DNA of 64,000 nt from Isoetes taiwanensis (lineage: Eukaryota; Streptophyta; Lycopodiopsida; Isoetales; Isoetaceae): contig JAJEKV010000028.1 of NCBI GenBank assembly GCA_021234155.1, positions 6,784,992-6,848,991 of the forward strand. The letters run 5' to 3'. This document shows positions 49,010 through 61,220 of this stretch, one piece after another; position 1 is the first letter of the stretch; each line of letters opens with the position of its first letter. Both the position numbers and the translations under genes were made by a program. The notes beneath the pieces are model-generated. The model did no database searches. It was not told the DNA's origin and saw nothing but the letters and a program-made list of their open reading frames with translations.

Positions 49010-50519
49010 ACACTTTAAAGCAATTTTAGAGTGTCCATGTTGCTACCAGGTGAGACTTTTGTTCACATGGATGAACTACAAATGTTCGATTTCATATATG
49101 GCTGTGGAAATTGAAGAAAATTCCAAGTGGGATGTCGGTTGGCATAACGTAGCGTTCGAATTCAAGTTTATTCAGGAGTAGATTATTCCAATGGGTTGGG
49201 AAGTTTTGTATACTGTTCTATTTAGCGTTTTATTGATCCTTCTTTTAATTCTGTCGAAAACATGATGGAAAATGCAATCCGTTGCCAAGGAAATGGCAAA
49301 ATGGAGCATCCATTGCCCTCCTTATAGCCTCAATATAGAGATGAATAATATGGCAAAACTGGTCATCTCTAAAGATATGAGTAGCATCTCTCATAATATC
49401 TTCTACAGGATCTTCCCTTTCTATTCTAAATATTCAAAAATTTAGCATAGACTACATTTGCATAAAGTTTGATCTCGGATAGATTAGATCGAAATTTCGT
49501 ATTTTCAGAAATGTTGTGTATGTTCAAGAGAACTACTGCTGATTTGGTGGAAGAAACAACCTATAATGTCTGTGAATCGGCCAAGCATGGTAACACAAGT
49601 GCTGAACTCTAAATTTGGATTTTATGAGAAGATTCTACACATGGAGTTTTTTTTTTGGAAAAGGAGTACTCATGGCCTCTGGCAAGAATTGGGTGAGGCA
49701 AAGAAGAATTATAAATGTATCATTGCAGGAAGAAAAGATCAAGGTAATCTAGATCTGTTTCATCATATTTGTAATTCTCTTCTAGTGCAGTTGCATGCTC
49801 TACGAACTTGTGCCTTATTCTTCTTCTTTGAACATAATTTTGAGCTTGGAGCTAGTCAGCAGTGAATCAAGTCATAATTTTCTCTACTGTAATTCTGCAG
49901 AGAAATTTAGGAAAAGACGTGGTGAGCAAGGAGTGTTGGATGTTCTTCTAGAACTTCTAGGTAACCTTCAAGATGTAGACAACTTGCACTGGAATTGCCA
50001 ACTTCAGTTTAAGTGATAATGCAATTTCGTTTACAATTCATAGTAGCAATGTAGATACTGTGTACCAAGTAGTTTGGTCAAGTGCTTTGTTAATAAGTCC
50101 TTGTTGGTACTTTGCGCTTCCATCTCATGCCCTTCCTCTGTATGAATGAATATAACATTCAAATAAGGACTGAACAGAAACAAATCAACTACTTCTTGTA
50201 CAAAAGGTGCTATCCCTCTCTTAGTGAAGATAACAAAGCAAGGCAGAGATGTGCGAACTTTTTGGACAACAATAGGTGCCATTGCGATCTTATTTATCTT
50301 GATGCCTTTAATAATAACTTCTTTTCTTGTAATTTTATTCATATCATGATCTCCAACATCACTTTGTCTCCACATAAGTCAGTATTTGGTGCTCATGTGT
50401 CGAATTGTTATTTGACAACTTCGTATGAACTCCATTTTTTCATGAACAAATGTACATCAGTTTATAATATAATATGAATATGATGCGACAACACCATATT
50501 ATTCATGCTCATGCTAAAA
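49010..50519. other. no recognisable gene
   Basis: AT-rich with overlapping short ORFs on both strands (up to 121 codons at 50112-50477) and no motif. Confidence 0.45.
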
Positions 50520-52804
50520 TTTGTGTTAGCTTTCAACTAATGTCATGTGGCATTTCTGGTGGTGGTAAACCTATGGCTTAAGTTTATAACTTGGAAGTGG
50601 CAATGATAGCACTGTTGGAGTCTTCTCAAACTTGGCTTTATAGACCTGATGGAGGCCATGTAAAATCAAAGTATGAGAATTTCTCTTCAGGAATCAAAAG
50701 GTTGTGTAAGAAGGGGAACCTTAAGGAAGCAATCCATATTCTACACAAGCCAAATAGTTAGGGATCTTTTTATGCTTTGCTTTTCCTCCTTCAGCGATGC
50801 ACGAAGAATTTAAATATGGTACAAGAAAAACTTGTCCATGCTCACATTGTCCATTCCTTGTTCATGCCCAATATCTTAATGCGGAACACCATTCTTTCTA
50901 TGTATGCAAATGGTGCAACTCTTGCAGATGTCTTAGAAATATTTCATCACATAGATGATGGGAATGTATATATATGGACCATAGTGATTGAAGGGTAAAA
51001 GCATGTTAAGGTGTACCACTTTTGGAACCAGCAAAAGTACATACACTAGGTACTTCAGAACTGGGGACTTTCTCATTTTGCTTTTCATTAAAACTAGTAT
51101 AAAAGTTCAAAAAAAAAGTCAAGAACGTGTTAATATTCAAAGTTAAGATAAAATATAATGCTATGGAAGACCAAAATATATATAAAAGTTCTAACATGTA
51201 CCTTTTATTGACATATTACACAGGTACCCAGTACCCAGTCTTGGGTACCTTTTAAAGTACTTTTTTGGTCACTAAATAATACTTTTTAAGGGACACCCTA
51301 ACATGCTTTTACCCTGAAGCATATATGGACCATAGATATTCAAGAGAAGCCCTGGAACTATTTTATCATATGCAGTAAGCAGGCCTTATCCCAGATAAGG
51401 TGCTTTTCCTTTCTGTTGTTACTGCCTCTACTAGGTTATCAGCTTTTGAAGAGGGTAAAAGGATGTATAATCAAATTATTTTGTCAGGTTTAGACTCGAA
51501 TATAAATATTAGGAATACACTTGTGCATATGTATAGTAAATGTGGAAGCATAGGGACGCCCGTCAAGTGTTTGACAGAATTAATACAAAAGATATAGTAT
51601 CCTGGAATGTCATAATTGGAGGCTATGCTCATCATGGGGATGCCAAAGAAGTTCTAGTGCTTTTTGCAAAAATGAAATGGCAAGGCCTGATGCCTGATAA
51701 GGTAACCTTTCTCAAGTCTTTGGTTGCATGTGTAAATACCAAGGCCTTAGGTGAAGGGAAGTGGCTCAATACTTGCATCATAATAAGCATGTATCATCCA
51801 GATATCTTTGTACAGAGTGCATATCGTTGACATGCGTGCTAAATGTGGTAGTCTAAAAGATGCTTGCCTTGTATTTGATAGTATGGTTTTATAGAATGTT
51901 GTTTCATGGAATGCTTTAATTGCAGGATATTCTGAACACAAGCATGACAAAGTGACATTTCTCACCATCCTAAATGCATGTGCCAATGATGCACTTATAG
52001 AATATGGCAAATGGATTCATGCTCAGGTTCTAATTGCTGGACCTCGGTTTCATATTGAAAATGCTACTATAGATATATATGGTAGATGTGACAGAATGAA
52101 CAGTGCATAGGAAGTATTTGACAGAATGGCAGTATTAGACTTAATATCCATAAACATATTAATTGCAGCGTATATGCAGCATGGTGATCAAGAAGAAGCT
52201 TTGAATAGATTTAACAGAATGCAATAGGAAGGTTTTGGTGCAAATGCGGTCACATTTTCTAGCATTCTTAGCACATATGCAAAACTGACAGCTCTTGAGC
52301 AGGAAAAGCATGTCCATGCAAAATTGATAAAATCTGGAAGTGTGTCAAATGAATGTGTAAGTTGTGCACTAATTGGCATGTACCTAGAATGTGGGAAGTT
52401 AAAAGATACTTGTTAAGTTTTGGATCAAAATCCTAAGCGGGACACTATTTCCTGGACAATGATGGTAGCAGGGTTTTCACAACGTGGTTACGGTCAGGAG
52501 GCACTTAACATTTTTAGACAAATGCAGGAAGAAGGGATGAAAACAGACGGGATCACAATTGCAACCTTTCTAAGTGGATGTAGTGGATGAAGGTTCTCAA
52601 TACCTTGATTTAATGGCTGGAGCCTATGGAATCACTCCTACTAATTTCCACCATGCGTGCATGATTGATGCCTTTGGACGTGCAGGATTGCTAGAGGAGG
52701 TAGGGGAGCTTAAGAGAGCAATGCCTTTTGAGCCCAATATCTTGGGATCAACATCATTTCTTGGTGCATGCATCATTCAGGGGGAAATAGAATATGCCAA
52801 ATGA
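50520..52804 (+). pseudogene. PLS-class PPR protein pseudogene
   Basis: Tandem 35-residue PPR repeats of organelle RNA-binding and editing factors. Typical phrases are LVHAHIVHS, RNTLVHMYSKCGSI, DARQVFDRINTKDIVSWNVIIGGYA, DKVTFL, WIHAQVLIAG, VFDRMAVLDL, HVHAKLIKSG, WTMMVAGFSQRGYGQEAL, and a final YGITPTNFHHACMIDAFGRAGLLEE and FLGACI just before where an E domain would start. It stops at TGA near 52801, so no E or DYW domain remains. At least five in-frame stops (near 51378, 51892, 52109, 52226, 52415) and frameshifts near 51550, 51820 and 52590 break it, and a 322-bp MITE sits at 50993-51314. The C-terminal motif order points to an E/DYW-type ancestor. It is clearly non-functional. Confidence 0.92.
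50993..51314. mobile_element. 322-bp MITE in the PPR pseudogene
   Basis: Terminal inverted repeats GGGTAAAAGCATGTTAAGGT / reverse complement of ACCCTAACATGCTTTTACCC, about 24 bp. TGAA flanks both sides (50989-50992 and 51315-51318). Removing the element plus one TGAA restores the PPR reading phase exactly across the site, which supports these borders. A 2-bp GA duplication with a 324-bp element would be equivalent. Confidence 0.92.
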
Positions 52805-54475
52805 TTCAAGGGAGAGACTTGATTAGTGCTGCCTGTTGCAAGGGGCAATAGAGCTAAATGTGGCCTCATATGCCCCTTATAAGAAAAACTCGTTATTGCA
52901 AATTTTTTGTTTCCAACGTCTCATAAGGGACTTGTATGCCTTATGACGTGGAAAACAAGAGAGTTAATGTATACTTTTGCAACACAACAAATCCAAGCAT
53001 GATTTCACGTTGGATTTCCGTATCTCTTGAAGCACATCATTGCTTTGTTTGATCAGAGTTGATGTATATTTTTTCACCTGTATCCTCTTGAAGCGGATCA
53101 TTGCTTTCAATAATTCTAAGTTATTTCCTAGAGGTGACCACAGAAAGATTTTCTCATTAAGAAAACTGTTTGAGAAGACTGTTGAAGAATGAGAATGAGA
53201 AGGCAGCTTGTATTTAAACTAGAGCATTTTAAACTTTGCTTTATGCCCTGACCATCCATTGAATAGAAGTAGACTTATGAATCTATAATTATCTAGTATG
53301 CCCAGACAAAGTATGATAGGATTAACTTTTGGTTGCATCTCATGGCTGTGGAAATGCTGCTAGTTCAACAAATCTGTGTGTCTATATCTGGAGGCTTTTT
53401 AAATTTTTATGCGGAACCTGCTACAATATCGTCTCATTTCTTGGGCTCTCAGATGATGGATTGACTGTACGCAAGTTTTGAGCAAGTGGATATGCAAGGT
53501 GGGAAGTGCTCACGTTGCACCAAAGAGATGCACAACCTCACCAAACAACTAGACTAGCCATGGCCTTATTGGAATGCCAATCGAGAAACAATACATGAAT
53601 ATGTGAGCGACCTCTCGATCAAGCCAAGGGAAGAGTTGGGTTTACGTTAGAATGGTATAAAGAAGAGGAGGATGGGAACACGGCTAGAATTGAAGTTGAG
53701 CATCAATTTGAAGGTGTTATAGCACCTACTTGTCCATCTCTCAGGACTTCATGCAGAAGAGCTTCCAAGGTAGGTTAGTGCCATACAATTTCAGAAGCCA
53801 AACAATAATTTAGAGTGGCAAAGATATTATTGCATCATGAAATTATTAGAAGCTGAATGTTGATTATGGCATGCAGGATATTGCAGAGATACTATTGCAT
53901 CATGAAATTATTAGACATTGAACATTGATTATGGTGTCGCAGGGTATTGCATTGAGAATTTGCTTTTTTATTCGAGGTAGGAGAATATGCATGCTCAGAT
54001 ATAGGAGAAATACGGTAAATTCTTTTTTTTTTATATAACAAGAATATTGTAAGTGATTTTTGTCATAAGAAATGGAAATTGCACTGGTTGATATGTATAC
54101 ACAGTGGGGTATGAATGAAGCATGCAGGGCTTTTGGCAAGTTGAAAAGTTACGTGTCTTAGAGTGCAATGATTGCAAGTAGATGAAGGCTAAAAACCATG
54201 GAGCAACAACATGGCATCATGCTTGAAGTAAATGAGCATCAATTTGAAGGTGCTATAGCACCTGCTTGTCCATCCCTCATGATTTTTTATTTTGTAACTT
54301 GAAATTAGCGCTGCTTTTGATGATATTGATATAGGGAACTTTATTACAAACTACAAAGACAAAAGAACATTATCAAAACATGTAATTTCTATAAAAAGTA
54401 ATCGAACGTGCTTTTGACTAGTTAATTTTTTTTTTTTAATCTTACTAGTAATCTTTTGCAAAGCCTATTTGTTGG
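52805..54475. other. no gene; two local repeats
   Basis: 53824-53877 and 53889-53943 are a 65-bp-period tandem duplication (ATTGCATCATGAAATTATTAG in both). A second pair near 53695 and 54230 shares GAGCATCAATTTGAAGGTG and CTTGTCCATC. No coding motif is seen. Confidence 0.6.
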
Positions 54476-55621
54476 ATGCATAAGCAGGTTGGTGGCTTTT
54501 ATGAGAACATACTATCAGTGAGCCACACATATAGAATGTTTCGTCAAAGAATGAGGGTGTCTAGAGCAACTTTTCAATGGGTTTGTGATATTTTGCACCC
54601 AGTCCTATTGAAACAAGATACCAATATGCGAATGGCAATAGAAGTGCCAAAAAGGATTGCCATTGCATTGACATGCCTAGCTACTAGATCGACACTAGAC
54701 TATATAGCAAAACTTTATGGAGTTGGCACTACAATGGTGCATAGATGTGTTTTGGAATTTAGTTGGGCTATCAAGCTAAAAATGAGAGAACTGCATTGTG
54801 GACTACATTGCCCAAATGAAAAGCAATGCAAAAAGTTTGTTGTTGCATATGAGGCAAAACAAGGCATTCCAAATGTAATTAGGGTAGTAGATGGTAGTCA
54901 TATTCTTATCACAGCTCCAGTTGACCATGGTGCAGACTATTACAATAGGAAAGGGTTCCATTCTATACTTCTGCAGGTCATTGTGGATTCAAGATGCTTG
55001 ATATGGGACTATGATATTGGGTGGGCTGGAAGCATGCATGATTGGGCTTTAATGCAAAGAACAGCAGTTTACGCTAAATCTGAGTCTAGTGAAATGAAGA
55101 ATTATTGTTTGCTTGATGATGCTGGATACACTCCTAGGTTTTGGTTGTTGATACCATTTATCAACAAAGGTACTGGATTTAAGGATCGTGAAAAGCATTG
55201 GAATTTCATCCAATCAAGCATTAGAATGTCTGTGGAGCGGGCCTTTGGGATACTAAAAGTATGATTCCGCATACTATTGAAGAAGACAGAGACACATCTA
55301 AAACATGTACCAATTGTTGTAGCTACTTGCTTTGTGATGCACAATTTATGCATTACACATAACGAAGCATTTGATAAGGATTGGGTCATTGAAGCAGTCG
55401 CAGAGTTAGAAGCAAATGAGGCAAGTGCAAGGGAGGCATTACGTGAACTAGGTGCAGTAAGTGCACACCCAAATGAGAACTCTCGTTGATGAGAATGGAT
55501 TGGAAAATTGGAATGAGAAAAATGTTGAAAAAGAACTAGTTCTGGAAGACACTGCAAGAAGAGATGTATTGGCAAAAACTCTATACAGTGCTCACTCTTC
55601 TATGGACACAGACAACGATTA
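54476..55621 (+). pseudogene. PIF/Harbinger-type transposase, one stop and one frameshift
   Basis: A DDE transposase/nuclease of the Harbinger (HARBI1/ALP1-like) family. An N-terminal helical region (FRQRMRVSRATFQWVCDIL) is followed by the catalytic domain: VVDGSHI near codon 140 (first Asp), DYDIGWAGSMHDW near codon 175 (second Asp), DDAGYTP, and SVERAFGILK near codon 255 (Glu). A single in-frame TGA at 55262-55264, at a position where family members usually have basic residues, separates it from FRILLKKTETHL and VATCFVMHNLCI. The frame then runs to 55489; a +1 shift near 55480 would extend it through ENGLENWNEKNVEKEL to a stop at 55619. It is much better preserved than neighbouring elements. 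No terminal inverted repeats were found. It could be a recently dead transposon or a decayed domesticated copy. Confidence 0.9.
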
Positions 55622-57031
55622 AAAATGTTGTTTTATAAGGAGTTTATGTTTTTGTTGCTTATAATATTGAATTTAATAACAAGACATATTTTTTTTTTTT
55701 GTGTAGTGGAAAACTGTGAATTAAGACACGTCTTATATCAATAAGATGTGTCCTATATTAAAGTAATGGAAAACTGACTTTTTTAAGACATGCATTATGT
55801 ATTAGATAATTTTCAGACGAGAGGGATTCCGCTTGAAAATTTTGAGACTGGCAGGGCCGCCGAAAAATTTTCAGGTGGAATCTCGACCGCTTGAAAATAT
55901 CAAACGTAATAAAAGGTTGGGCGAATTACGTACAAACACGTGGCAAATCTCTTGCACACGCCAAATCTCTTGCACAATCAGAGAAGGAAACACTGCATTT
56001 GAAGAAAACATCGCAATCAGAGAAGGAAACACTGCATTTGAAGCTCTAGCTATGGTGGATATTTCCTGCAGCGCCGGATTTAGCCCCCTCAAGCCCCTGC
56101 CAAACCATGTTTTGCCTTCAAGGGTATGTTTGGTGCACTTTTTCTGATTCTTGCGCTTTTGAGACTTCCTTCTTGCGATTTAGAGACCGCAGTCCACAAA
56201 TGCAGCCTGGGTGTTGAGCAGAAAGGGTAGCGCTGCTGCTCTTATTGATGAACCCAATAGAAGCTACGGCGATGGAAGGCAGAAGTAGCTACGACATCCG
56301 CTTCGGTAGAAGCATTGCTAAGGATGGATTAGGCGGTGAGCTATCATCAGGCCTAGCGGCACCACTCGACAAAATTACGCGTTTTAAAACACGTGTAATT
56401 TTACTATTTATTAGGTATGAGATGGAGCCGAAAAGGATGTCTTATAAAAACGTGACAGCCATAAGGTTCCCAAATTATCCAATTACTATGATTGTGGTAG
56501 TGGTTTAGTGGAAAATAGGGTAGAGGTTATTTCTTACTATGATTTTGTTAGTGGTTTCGGGAGAGATATTAGGGTTAGGGTTAAAAAAAACTGGACGTTG
56601 GCTAATTGTGGCCGGTTGGCATGGCCATTCGTCCAAAGCATGGCATGAAGCCGAGAAGTCGAGGGAAGCGAGGTAGTCCGGGCCGAGGGGCTGAGAACTT
56701 ACCGAGTAACGCTGATGCGTTCCGGTTGAGAACGTTGGTTGAGAAACGTTCTTTGCCGAGAATCTTTGGCCGGAATCTTCTTTGGCCGGTTCTGAGCGTG
56801 GAAGAGGGAGAGAAATCTTGGCCGAAAAATATTTGTCAAATCTTTTGTTGAAAATTTTGCAGAGGGCGAAGCAGGCAGGCGAGAAAGCAGGCGAGAGAAG
56901 GGCTGAGAAGTGGGCGTAGAATCACGCTTTTATGAATCCTTCTTCTTTCTTTTCTTAGTTGTTCGAGTCGGGGAAGAAGACTTCGAACTTGTCTTCAATG
57001 CGTTCTTATGTCACGTTCTCTTTGAATGGCA
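55622..57031. other. no firm gene; possible leader exon near 56050
   Basis: A 38-bp-period tandem duplication (CAATCAGAGAAGGAAACACT at 55975 and 56013) is followed by an ATG at about 56054, 24 open codons and a good GGTATGTTT donor; a possible acceptor (GACCGCAG) is near 56190. No protein is recognised. A short TTAGGGTTAGGG stretch lies at 56569-56580 and an imperfect duplication at about 56480/56534. Confidence 0.35.
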
Positions 57032-57114
57032 ACTCTCATTTGCTCTCATTTCTTGTTATCTGTGTTCTGTTCTTCACTCTCATTTGCTCTCATTTCTTGT
57101 TATCTGTGTTCTGT
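57032..57114. repeat. 39-bp direct repeat upstream of RPS20
   Basis: Two identical 39-bp copies at 57032-57070 and 57076-57114, each starting ACTCTCATTTGCTCTCATTT and ending GTGTTCTGT, separated by five bases. They are pyrimidine-rich and lie about 100-250 bases before the RPS20 start codon. Confidence 0.95.
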
Positions 57115-57195
57115 AAATGGACAATGGTAGTTTATGCATTTTTTGTGTGTATGGATTTAACTATATCATGTATGTATGTACGTATTTAGGCGTAT

Positions 57196-57249
57196 AGGGT
57201 TTTCTTTCTCGACGCAACCCTAAAATTTTAGGGTTTGCGAATGGTTTAG
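57196..57249 (+). promoter_or_regulatory. RPS20 promoter/leader: telo-box palindrome and 2-codon uORF
   Basis: TAGGGTTTTCTTTCTC at about 57195-57210 combines a telo-box half with a pyrimidine tract. At 57216-57235 AACCCTAAAATTTTAGGGTT is a perfect 20-bp palindrome containing two telo-box cores. Telo-boxes are a known feature of plant ribosomal protein promoters. ATG GTT TAG at 57241-57249 would be a minimal upstream ORF if transcription starts before it. Confidence 0.7.
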
Positions 57250-57287
57250 TGCTTGTGCTGAAACCTAATCCTACATTCATCTCAGCT

Positions 57288-57957
<670 letters not shown>

Positions 57958-58356
57958 AGCACTTGTACTATTTATATGCATGTATGTAACTTGCTTGCGA
58001 GCAGTTTTGTAATGACCTTGTTGTGTAAGAGTTTGTGCTTGCGAAATATTTAATTTTTGTTGGGAAAACTGGTGAATTAATATGTGAATTCTGCGTAGCA
58101 TTCCGACCGGTAGATTAAGAATTAGCAATTTGTGCTCTGCCGTAGTAAATTGTTCTCTGCCATAGTATGTTAGTGTCGTTTCTTAGAAAACTTTAATTGC
58201 GCCCATACTTTAATTTGGGGAGGGTGCCCATAATCTCCTATTTTGATGTAAGATTACGAAATTTCAAAGCTTATCTAAACATATGTAATTGTGTTTCACA
58301 TTCTTTCATTGTTGACACGTATTCCTCTTCGGGACCATCTAAGGACACGCGATGTA
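57958..58356. other. RPS20 3' flank, no other feature
   Basis: Presumed 3' UTR and spacer. No clear AATAAA is present; AT-rich variants near 58050 and 58080 could serve for polyadenylation. An imperfect duplication around TTGTGCTCTGCC/TTGTTCTCTGCC lies near 58130-58160. Confidence 0.5.
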
Positions 58357-58475
58357 TAGAGGAACGGAAATGGGGGCTCCCTTTCCGCAACAGCGGCAGG
58401 GGCCCCGCGACCGGCGGCAGCCGGGAGCGGGTCTGCCGCTGTTGCGGAAAGGGAGCCCCCATTTCCGTTCCTCTA
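58357..58475. repeat. perfect 43-bp inverted repeat forming a long hairpin
   Basis: Left arm 58357-58399 (TAGAGGAACGGAAATGGGGG...) and right arm 58433-58475 are exact reverse complements over 43 bp, separated by a GC-rich 33-base loop. The sequence next to the right arm (AAAATGGAAGTTTGGGAGCC at 58477) recurs in inverted form near 58920-58943, so a larger foldback element may be involved. A transcript would fold into a small-RNA-precursor-like hairpin. Confidence 0.95.
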
Positions 58476-60798
58476 CAAAATGGAAGTTTGGGAGCCGTTT
58501 TTGCTTCAATCGTTATTGTTTTGCTGTGGATTTGTCTTGTTAGATCTGGCCAGAGCTTTCGGTGTAGATCCGGCACAGAATAGATCCGGTGTAGAACCAG
58601 CACAGAATCTGGCACAGGTAACAAAATCATATGGTTTTTGCACTGAACAGAACACTGAACTGATCCGGCACTAAACAGAGCACTGAACTGAGATCGACTA
58701 TAACAGAGCTAAAATCATCTGGTAGGTTCTTTTATTAGATCTTTTATCTTCTTGTGTAGATTCGGCAGAGAACTTACCTCAAGCTGAAAACATGTCGGAG
58801 GTTTACCGCTTCGTCCGGTGCTTCATCCGGTTTTCTGACCTGTTGAGCGGAATGGCTGGGCCTATTTCCATTCCGCGTTGTAGAGACATGGCACGTGGCG
58901 GCACCACATTCAAAACGGCGACCCAACTTCCATTTTGTGTGTAAGGCGGTGCTTCCGGCGCCGGACTGAAGATCCAATGTGAGGCCATAATCTGAAGCCA
59001 TAGCCTCTCGGATTCAAAAACATGGAGCATCCCAAGTACTGTCGGGATGTGAAGCATCAACCCAAGTACTGTCATTACTCTGATTTTCGGATGCGCCAGA
59101 ATTGATCCGACTGCGCACATGGAAAGGATTTTTAAGCACCGGTGCAATTGGTCCTAAATTGTTTTGCTCTGTATGCACGGAGGCAAGAGAGTGAAAAATG
59201 GAAGCCATAGCCATGGCCAGATTGCAAGCTTGGAGGGAAGAATGTATTGGGCACAGGGATGGAACAAGATTATATTCGTGTATTCAGAAAGACAACTAAT
59301 TTGTTGAATAAAAAACCATTTATCTGAGGGGCGGATTCTACATGCAATAGCGCCGATTGCTTGCATGGCAAAATTGTCCTGCTGGGTTTTTTCGAGCGAT
59401 TTTCCTGTGATTCTCTATGTAGATTATGCAGAAAACCAACACGAAATTCCTGTACCCACAGGTCTTGCTTACCAGCTGTTGCGTGAGTGCACAAGGGAAG
59501 AGCATTTGGATTCTCTGTTAGATCTGATGGTAATGCTAGGTTGGGATGCAGGGGCCGGAATAGGCCTCAATCCAATCATCGCATCGTGAATCTCCTCTGC
59601 ATCAGAATTGTTATGATCCCATTCATTTTATCGGGGAAAAGGAGCCTCAGGAACTGATCCAGATTGAAAGAATTACACAGTTCATAAGAACAAAAAGAAC
59701 TGGCATAGTATCAAGCCATTCAAGCAGAGAGCTCCATATCCCAGATCGGACTACTAAGATTAGCAGCCCGTTTAGACCTGATAGATTTCTTGATATCCAG
59801 GGAAGCAGAGCAGAGATAAGCGTAAAAATAACAACTGCCAAGGGCTTCATCCCTATTCTCTTGATCATCATAAGCATATTTTCTTCATTTACTCTGCTTC
59901 CGAGCTTCATTATCACGGCCATGGCGGTAGCAAGTATGATAAAAAATGCTTGATACCCCTGCTGCCGATTCAGGAAAAAAAAGGGCAAATCACTCCGAAA
60001 GCCAAATATTCACAAAAGAAAATGTTGTAGATCCTGCTCAAATGGTTTAAAAAGAACGAGAAAAGAAGAAGCAGATCAATAAAAATGGAAAACAAAGAGT
60101 AAGGGAAAACACCGGATATAAGAAAGAGGGCAAATACTAAGCAAAAACCATTTGCAGCCTTTGCATTAGAAAATCCATAATATTGGTTCACACATTGCCT
60201 TTTACACACAACAACATAACTACGAACATATTGGATTATGCACAAATATCGATATTGGATCTATGCAAGAAGGTTGTGCAATGTAGACATATTTTCTGAT
60301 AATACATATAATTCTATTGTATTTCGTATAGGGGAATGGCCCTTTGGGCGATTTTTCTGGCCTAGGAAAGGGGCCCTGCACTGTTAGGCGGAGGTGCAAC
60401 ATTGGCAGGGCAGATTCACAAAAAGAATCTGGATATGCATCAATTTGCTATTGGTTGAAAAGACAAAATAAGCTTGGTCGTCCTTTACGTATACCGATTG
60501 TCACATTCCCAACTGATGCCGCCCTCGAAAAATACACATATTTTCTACAATACTTTGTATACGGATTGCTCATATACATATGTTGCCAATATGTAAAAGA
60601 TGCACTCACTTCGTACATTCACTTTTACTAATATTGATCCTTCAATAACCCCCGTCCAACATATGGAACAGGAACACAAGGCAATTGTATGAGTTCAAAT
60701 CTTGTGTACTCTCAAATTGGTGCACACTCTCAATTCGACAAAATTCGGCCAGTAAGTGGATTAGCACAAGACGAGGGGTTGAGAAAGAGAAATGTTCG
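58476..60798. other. no firm gene; unassigned ORFs
   Basis: Phrases around GATCCGGCACAGAA repeat near 58565-58615. The most protein-like open frame is 59647-59988 on the minus strand (113 codons) with two or three hydrophobic segments (FFIILATAMAVIM, LAVVIFTLISALLPW, MPVLFVLMNCVILSIW). It has no family I know. A plus ORF at 59365-59589 is also unassigned. Confidence 0.4.
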
Positions 60799-60830
60799 CG
60801 GCGGCCTTGGCCGCCGCGATAAATTTCTTG
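60799..60830. repeat. hairpin plus CACTA-like terminus
   Basis: CGCGGCGGCCTTGGCCGCCGCG is an exact 10-bp-stem hairpin, followed by ATAAATTTCTTGTAG. Read in reverse, CTACAAGAAATTTAT resembles the ends of plant CACTA elements (CACTACAAGAAA). The same ATAAATTTCTTGT phrase is at about 2070, 3735, 13797 and 38092, there without the intact hairpin. Confidence 0.55.
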
Positions 60831-61220
60831 TAGCTTTTAATTGATATTAGAGTTCTGCAATTGTTTTTAGGCTCCGGGTTAAATTGTTTTTGGTGGAAAA
60901 TATGGTAGCCATTGGATTGGCTTTTTTTTTTTTACTTCAATGGTTCTCGTAATACTGAAGATGATGGTGTTTCTATTTGTGGCATCTCAGCGTGCTTAAG
61001 AGACAGCAAGGAGGCAAGCAAGCATGGCCGATTGTGCGTGCAGCATGAAGCAGGCTGGATCAGGGAATAGAAGTGAATGTAAATTTGAAGCAGGCTGGAT
61101 CAGGGAAGAGAGTGGGTCGAACAAAATAGAACTGCCTTGCCCTTCGAAAGAGAGCAGGGGCAGGGGGAGCTAGATCAGGGAAGAGAGCTGTGAGTTGAGC
61201 ACCGCCATTTTTTCTGACCG

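Noticed and set aside
56568-56590. Interstitial telomere
   Set aside because: Only two TTAGGG units, and the usual plant repeat is TTTAGGG; too short to mean anything by itself.
57249-57287. N-terminally extended RPS20 from a GTG codon
   Set aside because: There is no ATG in that extension and known S20 proteins begin at the position of the ATG at 57288.
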